In this document: piece after piece, positions 25,527 to 34,239 of the stretch | Layout: each line of letters begins with the position of its first letter | Position numbering within the stretch: position 1 is the stretch's first letter | Source of the DNA: Cryobacterium algoritolerans | GTDB taxonomy: Bacteria; Actinomycetota; Actinomycetes; Actinomycetales; Microbacteriaceae | NCBI RefSeq assembly: GCF_004402785.1 | Contig: NZ_SOFP01000062.1 | Location: 1 to 43,259 of the forward strand | Direction of reading: 5' to 3' | DNA: 43,259 bases | The notes under the pieces: generated by a model | The model's database searches: none | Seen by the model: the letters and a program-made list of their open reading frames with translations, nothing else | What the model was told of the DNA's origin: nothing | Position numbers and translations under genes: made by a program

Positions 25527-28500
25527 TCAAGTCTGCCACGGCGGCCGGTGCCACGGCGAAATGGGGTTCCCCGCCCAGAGCGACCCGGCCGGCACGCGTT
25601 CGCCGCGCATCACCAGCGAGGCCGGCCCGACGGTGGCTCCCTGGTCCACTGCGGCGGCCGGAAGGATGACGCTGTGCGGGCCCAGCGTCGACCCGACATC
25701 GAGATGCACCCGGTCGAGCTGCATGATCCGGTCGTGGAAGAGATGGGTCTGCACCACGCAGCCCCGGTTGACGCTGACCCCATCACCGATGGTGACGAGG
25801 TCGGCCTCGGGCAGCCAGTAGGTTTCGCACCACACCCCGTGGCCGATCCGGGCGCCGAGGCTGCGCAGCCAGACTGACAGCACCGGGGTGCCGGCGGCCT
25901 TGGCCGCGAACCAGGGCCGAGCCACCATCTCCACGAAGCAGTCCGAGACCTCGTTGCGCCAGATGAACGACGACCAGAGCGGATGCTCGGTCGCGTCGAT
26001 CCGTCCGACCAGGCTCCACTTGGCCACGGTCGTGATCCCGGCAGCGACCGCGCCCGCGGCGAGCATGACGATCCCCGACAGCGCGACCGTCCAGCCGAGA
26101 CCGAGACCGATCCACAACCAGTCGAGAGCGGCCAGTACGCCAAGCCCGATCAGGGCCGTGACGATCACGGGCACGATCCGCAACACCTCCCAGAGGGCAC
26201 GGGCGGTGCGCAGCCGGACGGGCGGCAGGAACGTGCGGGCCTCGTCGACGTCCGTCACCGTGCGACGCAGCCGCTCGGGCGGGTTGCCGAGCCAGGACGA
26301 GCCGCGCTTGGCCCTGCGGGGCGTGGAGGAGAGCACGGCGACGAGCCCATTGCGGGGAACGGTGCGCCCCGGGCCGGCGATGCCGCTGTTGCCGAGGAAC
26401 GCCCGCCGCCCGACCTTCGCCCGGCCGATGCGCAACCAGCCGCCGCCGAGCTCATAGCAGGCCACCATGGTATCGTCCGCGAGGAAGGCGGCCGGGGCGA
26501 TGGTGGTCAGCGACGGGATCAGCAGCACGGTCGAGGCCTCGACTCCGGCGCCCACTTTCGCTCCGAGCAGGCGCAGCCAGACCGGGGTGAGCAGGCTCGC
26601 ATAGAGGGGAAAAAGTAGGGTGCGGGCGCCGTCGAGGATGCGTTCGGTCATCCAGACCTGCCAGCCGATTCGGCTGCGCACCGGATAATACCCCTCCCGC
26701 AGGCCCACCCCGACCAGCCGGACGGCGACGATGACCAGCGTCGCGTACACCAGGCCGGCAACCACGACGGCGAGCGGCGTGGCCAGTGCCGCCCGCCGGA
26801 GCGCGTCGGCGAGAGTGGCGGCGTCGCCGACTGCCGCGCCGACCACGAGCAGGCCCAGCGTCGCGGCCGCGGCGGGGATAGCGGTCATGCCGACCGCTCC
26901 CGTCGCGAACGCGATCAGCCAGCGGCGGGCCCGCGGCGGGCGCTCAGCCGGCCACGACCCACGGGCAGCCCCCACCCGGATGGCCGGCGATCCGGCCCAC
27001 CGCTCGCCGTCCGGGACCTCGCTGGAGACGGCGGCCCCCGCTTCGATCACGGCGCCAGCACCGATCCTGGCGCCGCCGAGCAGGGTGCTGCGCGCACCGA
27101 TTGTTGCCTCGGCGCCGATCTCCACCCGCCCGAGCCGGAGCACGTCTCCGTCGATCCAGTAGCCGGCCAGGTCGGTCTCCGGCTCGATCGCCGCACGGGC
27201 CCCGATGGTCAGCATCCCCGTCACCGGCGGGAGAGCATGGAGGTCGACGTCCTCGCCGACCCGCGCGCCGAGAGCCCGGGCGTAGTAGCTGATCCACGGC
27301 GCCCCCGCCAGGCTCGCCGCGTCGACGAGCAACGCCACCTGCTCGGCCAGCCACAGGCGCAGGTGAACGGATCCGCCTCGCGGGTAGTCCCCCGGTGTCA
27401 CCCCGCGCAGCAGCAGTCTGGCGGCGAGGACGGAGATGGTCATCTTCCCCGGCGGGGTGACGAAGAGCACGAAACCAAGCCCGACCCACCACCAGGAGAT
27501 CGTCGGTGCGAAGGTCGCCCCACCCCAGGTCGACAGAAGGTTGTTCGCCACCGAGAGGAAGACGAGCCAGCGCGCGCCGACGAGCACGTGCAGGGGGATG
27601 CCAAGCAGCGTCTGGGCGATCCGGCTGCGCGCGGGCACCGGGAGGACCTCCCGCACGATCGTCGGTGCCGGGGGCACGCGCGCGTCGAGCTCCTCGGCGA
27701 GCGCGCCGATCCGCGGATGGTCGTAAACGTCGGAGACGCGAGTGTCGGGGTAGCGCTCCCGGATCGCAGAGACGAATTGGGCGGCGGAGAGCGAGCCCCC
27801 GCCGTGGCCGAAGAAGTCCGCGTCTGGCCCGTCGACCGGCACGCCGAGGATCGAGGCCCAGTGCCTGGCCAGCCAGGCTGCGGTCGGCGTCAGTGTTGCC
27901 GCCTCCCGGTCGGCCGTGGCGGCGAGCGGCCAGGGCAGCGCAGCCTTGTCGACCTTGCCGGAGGTGCGCGTCGGCAGCTCGTCGACGAGGGCGAGCAGGG
28001 GCACCAGCGCGGCCGGGAGCTCCACGCGCAGCCGCTCGTTGGCCGCGGCACGGTCGAAGGCCGCTGCCCCGTCGTCGAGGGCGAGGTAGCCGACGAGAAC
28101 CTGGTTGCCGGCCGGGGTCTTCCGCACGACCGCGGCCGCGCCGGCCACCTGGGGCAGCGAGCGCAGCGCCGCCTCGATCTCGCCCAGTTCGATCCGCCGG
28201 CCGCCGAGCTTCACCTGGTCGTCGGAACGCCCGACGAAGACCAGACCCTCCCGCTCAAACCGCACGAGGTCGCCGCTCCGGTACGCGCGGTCCCAGCCGA
28301 GCCCGGTGTGCGGGGCATACTTCTCCATATCCTTGGCCGGGTCGAGGTAGCGGGCCAGCCCGACGCCGCCGATGATGAGTTCGCCGGTGTCGCCGGGCGC
28401 CACCCGGGTGCCCGCGGCGTCCACGACGGCGAGGTCCCAGCCGTGCAGTGGCAGTCCGATCCGCACCGGGTCGGTGCCGTCCATCAGCGCCGCGCAGGCC

Positions 28501-29456
28501 ACGACGGTCGCCTCGGTCGGACCGTAGGTGTTCCAGACCTCGCGTCCAGGGGCGACGAGACGCGCGGAGAGCTCGGGCGGGCAGGCCTCGCCGCCGAAGA
28601 TGAGCAGCCGCACCTGTTCGAGGGCATCGTCCGGCCAGAGGGCGGCGAGGGTGGGCACCGTCGACACCACCGTCACGCCGTGGGCGATCAGCCACGGCCC
28701 GAGGTCAGCGCCGGACCGAACGAGCGAGCGGGGGGCGGTGACGAGGCAGGCACCGTTGCGCCAGGCCAGCCACATCTCCTCGCAGGATGCGTCGAAGGCC
28801 ACGGACAGGCCCGCCAGCACCCGGTCGGTCGATCCGATCGGTTCGGAGCGGAGAAAGAGCCTGGCCTCGGCGTCGACGAAGGCCGCCGCCGACCGGTGGG
28901 TCACGGCGACGCCCTTGGGAACCCCGGTCGACCCGGAGGTGAAGATAACCCAGGCGTCGTCGTCCGGTGAGGGGATGATCCCGGGCGAGTGCACGAGGGC
29001 CAGGTCGTCCCCCGGCGGCAGCGGTCGTTCGGCAAGCGCCGCCTCGTCGACCGTGACGACGAGTTCGAAACGGCCGGCCCGTCCGACGACCCCGATGACC
29101 CGGGCCTCGCCGAAGACCAGCCGGGCGCGCTCTTCCGGGTCGTCGGCATCGACCGGCACATACGCGGCCCCGACGACGAGGGTGGCGAGGATGGAGACGT
29201 AGAGTTCGCGGGTCCCGGAGGGGATCCGGATGCCGACCTTGTCGCCCCGGCGAACCCCGGTCGCGCTGAGCTGCCCGGCCTGCTCGGAGACAAGGTGGAT
29301 GAGCTCCCGGTAGCTGATGGCGCCGTCCTGGTCCTCGAGCGCGTGCGCACTCGGATGGGCGGCGGCCGTCTCGGCGAGGATGTCGACGAGGGTGCGCGCT
29401 GGCGCGGCTTTCGTTCCGGCCGCGAGCACGTCCTGGTCGGGCTGGATCTGGGTCAC
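25527..29456 (-). CDS. Pls/PosA-type membrane NRPS (poly-amino-acid synthetase)
   Basis: A 1309-residue single-module synthetase. Adenylation domain, residues about 20-510: VIFTSGSTGVPKG, FDASCEEMW, FGGEACPPEL, NTYGPTEAT, YRSGDLVRF and the catalytic Lys501 in TSGKVDK. Carrier domain about 525-595 with Ser555 in FGHGGGSLSAAQF. There is no condensation or thioesterase domain; instead six membrane helices and three soluble segments follow (about 620-1309), each with hexapeptide-repeat character and ending in a WAGSPA/WLGNPPE/WAGNPIS motif. This is the layout of epsilon-poly-lysine synthetase (Pls) and PosA relatives. Reading the adenylation pocket gives D-A-E-S-I-G-T-V-V-K; the acidic third residue suits a cationic amino acid, but the substrate is unproven. 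The GTG at 29456 has GAGGAG six to eleven bases upstream. Confidence 0.9.
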   Translation of the reverse strand: MTQIQPDQDVLAAGTKAAPARTLVDILAETAAAHPSAHALEDQDGAISYRELIHLVSEQAGQLSATGVRRGDKVGIRIPSGTRELYVSILATLVVGAAYVPVDADDPEERARLVFGEARVIGVVGRAGRFELVVTVDEAALAERPLPPGDDLALVHSPGIIPSPDDDAWVIFTSGSTGVPKGVAVTHRSAAAFVDAEARLFLRSEPIGSTDRVLAGLSVAFDASCEEMWLAWRNGACLVTAPRSLVRSGADLGPWLIAHGVTVVSTVPTLAALWPDDALEQVRLLIFGGEACPPELSARLVAPGREVWNTYGPTEATVVACAALMDGTDPVRIGLPLHGWDLAVVDAAGTRVAPGDTGELIIGGVGLARYLDPAKDMEKYAPHTGLGWDRAYRSGDLVRFEREGLVFVGRSDDQVKLGGRRIELGEIEAALRSLPQVAGAAAVVRKTPAGNQVLVGYLALDDGAAAFDRAAANERLRVELPAALVPLLALVDELPTRTSGKVDKAALPWPLAATADREAATLTPTAAWLARHWASILGVPVDGPDADFFGHGGGSLSAAQFVSAIRERYPDTRVSDVYDHPRIGALAEELDARVPPAPTIVREVLPVPARSRIAQTLLGIPLHVLVGARWLVFLSVANNLLSTWGGATFAPTISWWWVGLGFVLFVTPPGKMTISVLAARLLLRGVTPGDYPRGGSVHLRLWLAEQVALLVDAASLAGAPWISYYARALGARVGEDVDLHALPPVTGMLTIGARAAIEPETDLAGYWIDGDVLRLGRVEIGAEATIGARSTLLGGARIGAGAVIEAGAAVSSEVPDGERWAGSPAIRVGAARGSWPAERPPRARRWLIAFATGAVGMTAIPAAAATLGLLVVGAAVGDAATLADALRRAALATPLAVVVAGLVYATLVIVAVRLVGVGLREGYYPVRSRIGWQVWMTERILDGARTLLFPLYASLLTPVWLRLLGAKVGAGVEASTVLLIPSLTTIAPAAFLADDTMVACYELGGGWLRIGRAKVGRRAFLGNSGIAGPGRTVPRNGLVAVLSSTPRRAKRGSSWLGNPPERLRRTVTDVDEARTFLPPVRLRTARALWEVLRIVPVIVTALIGLGVLAALDWLWIGLGLGWTVALSGIVMLAAGAVAAGITTVAKWSLVGRIDATEHPLWSSFIWRNEVSDCFVEMVARPWFAAKAAGTPVLSVWLRSLGARIGHGVWCETYWLPEADLVTIGDGVSVNRGCVVQTHLFHDRIMQLDRVHLDVGSTLGPHSVILPAAAVDQGATVGPASLVMRGERVPAGSLWAGNPISPWHRPPWQT

Positions 29457-29722
29457 GCACGCTCCTCGTCCGCGGCGGAGAAGCAGTCTCTCGACGCGAT
29501 GCCCCAGTTTAGAGCCCCCGGGCAACCGGCAGGGAAACTGTGTCGGCCGGTGTCCGAGCCCTCTCGAAGCAGGTTCGTGCCGCCCGCGGGGAGACGCCTC
29601 GAGCGTCCTCTCCGGCGAGGAGACACGGTCCTCCGGCGATCCAACGGGGAGGCCTTCCGACGAGGGTGCGGCCCTGTTCGGGCGAACCCGAAAACTCGAC
29701 CTCTCCCCCTTCCGCCCGTCGC

Positions 29723-29728
29723 TAACAT
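29723..29728 (+). promoter_or_regulatory. -10 box of the MalT-type regulator gene (leaderless)
   Basis: TAACAT followed by GGGCAC and the ATG at 29735. Nothing else is recognised in the 278-bp gap between this gene and the synthetase. Confidence 0.5.
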
Positions 29729-29734
29729 GGGCAC

Positions 29735-32191
29735 ATGACGATGCCGGCTCTTCTGGCTACGAAGCTCTTCGTGCCGCCACCGCGCTCCCAGGCCGTGGGC
29801 CGCCCGCGGCTTATCGAGCAACTGGATGCCGGCATCCGCTCGGGCCGGAAACTCACCCTGATTTCTGCTGCGGCCGGGTTCGGCAAGACCACCCTCCTCA
29901 GCGATTGGGTCGCCGAGATCCGGCAACAGGAACCACGGATGCGTGTGGCCTGGCTGTCACTCGAGGCCAGCGACAACGACCCGGTACGGTTTCTCGGCTA
30001 CCTCGTGGCCGCCCTGCAACAGGCCGACACTGACATCGGGGCGGAAATCCCGGTCGGCCAGCAGCCGACCGAATCAACCCTCACCACGCTCGTCAACGAC
30101 ATCGCCAGAAGTGCCCATCAGATCCTTCTGGTTCTGGATGACTTCCAGCTGATCGAGGACAAGTCGATCCGCGACGCGGTCGTCTTCCTACTCGACCATC
30201 TGCCCTCTACTCTTCACCTGGCCATCGCGAGCCGTTCCGACCCGCTCCTGCCGGTCGCTCGACTGCGCGCGCGGGGCGAGCTCACCGAGCTGCGCGCTGC
30301 CGACCTGCGTTTCACCCCCGACGAGGCCGCCGCGTTCCTCGGCCCGGTCATGGGCCTGTCGCTCTCTCGCGAGGATGTTGCCAGCCTCGAGGCCCGTACT
30401 GAGGGCTGGATCGCGGGGCTGCAGCTGGCCGCGCTGTCGATGCGAGACCGCACGGACGCATCCGCCTTCATCGCCGCCTTCGCGGGCAGCAACCGTTTCG
30501 TCATCGATTACCTCATTGAGGAGGTGCTCGAGCGGGCGCCGCTGAACGTGCGCGAGTTCCTGTATCAGACCGCGATTCTCGACCGGCTCAGTGGTCCGCT
30601 CTGCGAAGCGGTGACCGGGCAGGCCGGCGGCGCCGAGATGCTCGAGACGCTGGAGCGCTCGAACCTGTTTGTCGTGCCGCTGGATGACCGGCGCGAGTGG
30701 TTTCGCTACCACCACCTGTTCGCGGACGTGTTACGGGTGCGGCTGCTCGCCCACGGTCCCGAACACGTCGCGGCTCTGAACGGGCTTGCCAGCGAGTGGT
30801 TCGAAAACAACCACCTGCCCGAGGAGAGCGTGCGGCACGCCCTGGCAGCGGCCGACTTCGCACGGGCGGCCAGGATGATCGAAGCGACGATTCCCAGCGT
30901 GCGCAAGAGCCGCCAGGATGCCACCCTGCTGGGATGGCTCGCCCTGCTGACGGACGACGCGATAAGTCGCCGTCCCGTGCTCGGCGTGTTCTCGGCGTGG
31001 GCGTCACTTCTCTCCGGCGACATCGCCGCCGTCGAGCCCAAGCTCGCGCGTGCGGAGCGCTCACTCGACGCAATCCACGAGTCGAAGCCCGGCCCGGAGC
31101 TGGACACGCTCCCCGTTACGATCGCGCTCTACCGCGCATCAGTAGCCTTGGCCACCGGGGACCTGGCTGGCATCAGGACGCATGCCAGCCGCGCGCTCGA
31201 GCTCACGAGTCCCGCCGATCATCTCGGGCGGGGTGCCGCCGGCGGTCTTCTCGGCCTGGGCGAGTGGGCAACCGGCGACCTCGAAGCGGGCGTGGCAGCA
31301 TTCGCTGACGCTGCAGGAAACCTGCGTCTCGCGGGCAACCTGACCGACGCGCTCAGCACGACTATGGTGCTCGCCGACATGCTGATTCCGCTGGGTCGCC
31401 TCCAGGAGTCGCGTCGCGCATACGAGGCCGCGCTGCGGGAGGCGGCCGTGAAGCTCGGCGGCGGTCCACCCACCGCTGACCTCCACGGGGGGTTTGCCGA
31501 GGTGCTGATCGAGCTGGGTGACCTTGCCGCAGCGGAGGAGCATCTGGCTGCGGGCGAGACACTGGGTTGGGCCGCCTTTTCACACGAACACCAGTACCGG
31601 TGGTTCGTCTCGAAGGCGCTGTTGAGGCAGGCCCAAGGCGACCTCGACTCGGCGATCGACCTGCTCGAGCAGGCGAAACAACGCTACCGTCGCGGGTTCT
31701 TCGCCGAGGCGCGTCCGATCGAGGCGATGAGGGCGCGCATCCTGATCCTCCAGGGACGTCTGCCCGAGGCCCAGGCATGGGCGGATGCTCACGGGCTGAC
31801 CCCCCGGGGCGACCTCAGCTACCTGCTCGAGTACGCCCACATCACGCTGGCGCGGTTGTTGATCGCGCAGCGCGACCCCGCGGCGGACGAGTTGCTCGAG
31901 AATCTCCGTGGAGCCGCGGAAGCGGCGGGGCGGGAGGGAGTTGTTGGCGAACTGCGATCGCTGGTCGGTCGTCCGACGGTCGAGGCCATCGCACATCGCG
32001 AAGGATTGAGCGAACGTGAGCTGCAGGTGCTGCGGCTACTCGCAACCGAGCTCACCGGTCCGGAGATCGCGCGCGAACTCTTCGTCTCGATCAACACGCT
32101 GCGCACCCACACCCGCCACGTCTTCGAGAAGCTCGAGGTGAACGGCCGCCCGGCCGCCATCCGGCGGGCACGCGAAATGGGCATCATCTAA
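29735..32191 (+). CDS. LuxR family regulator, MalT/STAND type
   Basis: An 818-residue signal-transducing ATPase with a LuxR DNA-binding end. The Walker A AAAGFGKTTLL (about 45-55) and Walker B ILLVLDDFQLIED define the NTPase domain; a helical, TPR-like middle follows (about 340-740); the C-terminal LSERELQVLRLLATELTGPE and INTLRTHTRHVFEKLEVNGR form the LuxR helix-turn-helix. MalT-like proteins bind an inducer, oligomerise with ATP and activate promoters. It is divergent from the Pls-type synthetase gene, making that operon a plausible target; the inducer is unknown. Confidence 0.92.
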   Translation: MTMPALLATKLFVPPPRSQAVGRPRLIEQLDAGIRSGRKLTLISAAAGFGKTTLLSDWVAEIRQQEPRMRVAWLSLEASDNDPVRFLGYLVAALQQADTDIGAEIPVGQQPTESTLTTLVNDIARSAHQILLVLDDFQLIEDKSIRDAVVFLLDHLPSTLHLAIASRSDPLLPVARLRARGELTELRAADLRFTPDEAAAFLGPVMGLSLSREDVASLEARTEGWIAGLQLAALSMRDRTDASAFIAAFAGSNRFVIDYLIEEVLERAPLNVREFLYQTAILDRLSGPLCEAVTGQAGGAEMLETLERSNLFVVPLDDRREWFRYHHLFADVLRVRLLAHGPEHVAALNGLASEWFENNHLPEESVRHALAAADFARAARMIEATIPSVRKSRQDATLLGWLALLTDDAISRRPVLGVFSAWASLLSGDIAAVEPKLARAERSLDAIHESKPGPELDTLPVTIALYRASVALATGDLAGIRTHASRALELTSPADHLGRGAAGGLLGLGEWATGDLEAGVAAFADAAGNLRLAGNLTDALSTTMVLADMLIPLGRLQESRRAYEAALREAAVKLGGGPPTADLHGGFAEVLIELGDLAAAEEHLAAGETLGWAAFSHEHQYRWFVSKALLRQAQGDLDSAIDLLEQAKQRYRRGFFAEARPIEAMRARILILQGRLPEAQAWADAHGLTPRGDLSYLLEYAHITLARLLIAQRDPAADELLENLRGAAEAAGREGVVGELRSLVGRPTVEAIAHREGLSERELQVLRLLATELTGPEIARELFVSINTLRTHTRHVFEKLEVNGRPAAIRRAREMGII

Positions 32192-32206
32192 CAATCACCA
32201 CTCACG

Positions 32207-32222
32207 TCACCACATGTTGTGA
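32207..32222. promoter_or_regulatory. 16-bp near-perfect palindrome upstream of the DUF2306 operon
   Basis: TCACCACATGTTGTGA has one mismatched pair. It lies 24 bp before the TAGATT box of the next gene and could be an operator. Confidence 0.4.
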
Positions 32223-32245
32223 TGCCGGGTCATCAGGTGTCTTCG

Positions 32246-32251
32246 TAGATT
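32246..32251 (+). promoter_or_regulatory. -10 box of the DUF2306 operon (leaderless)
   Basis: TAGATT followed by ACCCCT and the GTG at 32258. Confidence 0.5.
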
Positions 32252-32257
32252 ACCCCT

Positions 32258-32509
32258 GTGAACATCGCATCATCCACTGTGACTCGCGCCGCCGCTGTGA
32301 CCGCCGCTGTGGCCGCCGCGCCCGGAGGGCGGCTCGACCAACGGTGGAGTGACCGGTTCGCGGGATTCATGCTCGCCATTCAGAGCAACGGAACAATCAC
32401 CGTCCCGGTCATCGATCGGGCTGCCCTGCACGGACCGCTGAGACGGGTCGGAGATCTCGGCGTGACATTGATTTCAGTCAACGATCCGCACGAGGAGAAC
32501 GAGCAATGA
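32258..32509 (+). CDS. Small conserved hypothetical protein
   Basis: An 83-residue protein with a GTG start. After an Ala/Val-rich N-terminus it reads GGRLDQRWSDRFAGFMLAIQ, then TITVPVIDRAALHGPLRRVG and DLGVTLISVN. Similar short proteins accompany membrane or LuxR-type genes in actinobacteria, but no function is known. Its stop overlaps the next start by 4 bp (ATGA), so it is co-translated with the DUF2306 protein. Confidence 0.75.
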   Translation: MNIASSTVTRAAAVTAAVAAAPGGRLDQRWSDRFAGFMLAIQSNGTITVPVIDRAALHGPLRRVGDLGVTLISVNDPHEENEQ

Positions 32510-33198
32510 CCACAACCATCAACGCCGGCAGGGCCACCCGCCCACAGTGGTTCGCCCCCACAGGGCTGATCCTGCTCAGCCTCATCCCGATCCTGGCGGG
32601 CGCCGCTCGCCTCACCGAGTTGACCGGAGGGGCAATCGCGACGCCGCAGAACGCGCGGTTCCTCGACTCGCCCATCCCGGTCGTGACACACATCGTGAGC
32701 GTGAGCATCTTCAGCCTGCTTGGAGCGTTCCAGTTCGTTCCCGCGCTGCGACGCCGCCGGGGTGGCTGGCATCGCATCGCCGGGCTCATCGTGATCCCCG
32801 CCGGTGTGCTCTCGGCGCTTTCGGGGATGTGGATGGCAGTCTTCTCTGCGCATCCGGCCGGTGACGGCGACTTCCTGCTCGTACTTCGACTCATCTTCGG
32901 CTCCGCAATGGTGGCGAGCATCGTGCTCGGGATCCGCGCGATCATGCGACGCAACTTCGTCGTGCACAGCGATTGGATGACCCGGGCCTACGCCATCGGC
33001 CTCGGAGCCGGCACGCAGGCGATCGTCCTGATCCCCGAGTCGATCATCTTCGGTTCCGGCAGTCAACTGCCGCGCGCACTGTTCATGGGGGCCGCCTGGC
33101 TGATCAACCTCGCGGTAGCCGAGTGGGTCATCCGTCGCCGCGTCGCCCTGCGCGGGGGCACTCACCGTGGGGTCGCTCTTCGCGGGGCGACCCGATGA
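32506..33198 (+). CDS. DUF2306 domain membrane protein
   Basis: A 230-residue integral membrane protein with about six hydrophobic segments. The conserved-looking polar positions are HIVSVSIFSLLGAFQFVP, GGWHRIAGLI and HSDWMTRAYAIGLGAG, matching DUF2306 proteins; their invariant histidines have suggested haem or quinone binding, which is unproven. Overlaps at both ends (4 bp each) place it in an operon with the small upstream gene and the truncated dehydrogenase. Confidence 0.87.
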   Translation: MTTTINAGRATRPQWFAPTGLILLSLIPILAGAARLTELTGGAIATPQNARFLDSPIPVVTHIVSVSIFSLLGAFQFVPALRRRRGGWHRIAGLIVIPAGVLSALSGMWMAVFSAHPAGDGDFLLVLRLIFGSAMVASIVLGIRAIMRRNFVVHSDWMTRAYAIGLGAGTQAIVLIPESIIFGSGSQLPRALFMGAAWLINLAVAEWVIRRRVALRGGTHRGVALRGATR

Positions 33199-33400
33199 GG
33201 ACCGCGGTGTACCGCCGATTCGGCGGGCCGAAGGTCGTGCAGCGCGAAGACGTGCCCCGACCGCAGCCCCGAGAGACCGAAGTCCTCATCCGAGTACGGG
33301 CGACCAGCGTGAGCGCCGCCGACCATCGCGCAAGCCGCAAGGATGTGCCGGCCGGGCTGTCGATCCCGCCACACCGGGACCGAGTGTGCTTTAGGCGTCC
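33195..33400 (+). pseudogene. Truncated zinc-type alcohol dehydrogenase (MDR family)
   Basis: Starts at an ATGA overlap and reads a normal MDR N-terminus: MRTAVYRRFGGPKVVQREDV, then ETEVLIRVRATSVSAADHRA, then about 58 residues in all. A frameshift near 33365 moves it to another frame where CALGVR may continue the family pattern, after which no homology is visible. The remaining ~250 residues (cofactor-binding domain) are missing. The fragment ends close to the 3' end of the convergent TetR gene. Confidence 0.7.
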
Positions 33401-33497
33401 GCCCTCCGACCTCCCCCGTTCAGCGACGAACAGAGCTGGAAGCACCCGTGAGCGTCAGCGACGTGGAACGCCGTGCACCAGTGGCGGATCCGCTTCG

Positions 33498-34172
33498 TCA
33501 AAGCTCCGCTGACGACCATGTGGGCTCACTCTTCTCGGGCAAGTCGAGCAGGGCCGCAGCGAGGGCGTCTCCGAGAAACCGGCCATATCGGGCCGAGTCC
33601 CATCCGCAGTGCATCACCAGGAGTTCATAGAGTTCGGGCGAACTGTATGTCCAGAGCACGTCAGTGGCGCTTTCCACGGTGACGCCCTGTCGCAGGTGAC
33701 CGCGGTCTGCCAGGGTGCGCGCGTTGTGGCGCATTCGCTCGCGCCGTTCCTGCTGGCTGTCGGCGAGCAGGGCAGCCATGTCGGGATCGACGGCAGCGGC
33801 TTCTCGAATGAGCAGGTAGATCGGCGCGACCAGCGGCGCGACTTCGGTGCTGAACATGCCCCAGGCCTGCACGACGGCTCGGGGGTCACGTTCGATATTC
33901 TGCATGTCGTCGGAGCGTTGTGGCGCAGAGATCATGCCTGCACCGGCGAGCCCTCGTTCGAAGATCGCACGGGCCAGCCCGACCTTTCCCCCGAACGCCT
34001 TGTGGACGGTATCGACGGCGACTCCAGCGTCAGCCGCTATTGACACCATTGTTGTCGCGGCGTACCCGTTGGCCAGGAACTGCTTTCTGGCGATGTCCAG
34101 GGTCGCGTCCCGGCTGCGGTCGGCCTGAGCCTGACGGCCCCGGGAATCATAGGCGCGAGAGTGTTTTGTCAA
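33498..34172 (-). CDS. TetR family transcriptional regulator
   Basis: A 224-residue TetR regulator. The helix-turn-helix is clear (TLDIARKQFLANGYAATTMV, SIAADAGVAVDTVHKAFGGK). The ligand domain is of the less conserved TetR C-terminal type. The start appears to be a TTG at 34172; no ribosome binding site or better start is evident. It is divergent from the SnoaL/NmrA pair with a shared imperfect palindrome in the 67-bp gap. Confidence 0.88.
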   Translation of the reverse strand: MTKHSRAYDSRGRQAQADRSRDATLDIARKQFLANGYAATTMVSIAADAGVAVDTVHKAFGGKVGLARAIFERGLAGAGMISAPQRSDDMQNIERDPRAVVQAWGMFSTEVAPLVAPIYLLIREAAAVDPDMAALLADSQQERRERMRHNARTLADRGHLRQGVTVESATDVLWTYSSPELYELLVMHCGWDSARYGRFLGDALAAALLDLPEKSEPTWSSAEL

Positions 34173-34188
34173 GGTATTCGAATTCCGT

Positions 34189-34226
34189 TCTGTGCTATTG
34201 TATTGAATCTATTCTACTAGTACAGA
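34189..34226. promoter_or_regulatory. Imperfect palindrome between TetR and SnoaL genes
   Basis: Outer arms TCTGTGCTATT and its counterpart (TCTGTACTAGT on the other strand) match at 9 of 11 positions around an AT-rich centre. The minus strand also contains TACAAT, a good -10 box for the TetR gene, inside this region. Confidence 0.45.
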
Positions 34227-34239
34227 GTGAGGAATGGCG

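Noticed and set aside
27237..28970. 577-residue plus-strand frame opposite the synthetase
   Set aside because: Composition is shadow-like and the minus strand carries all adenylation and carrier motifs.
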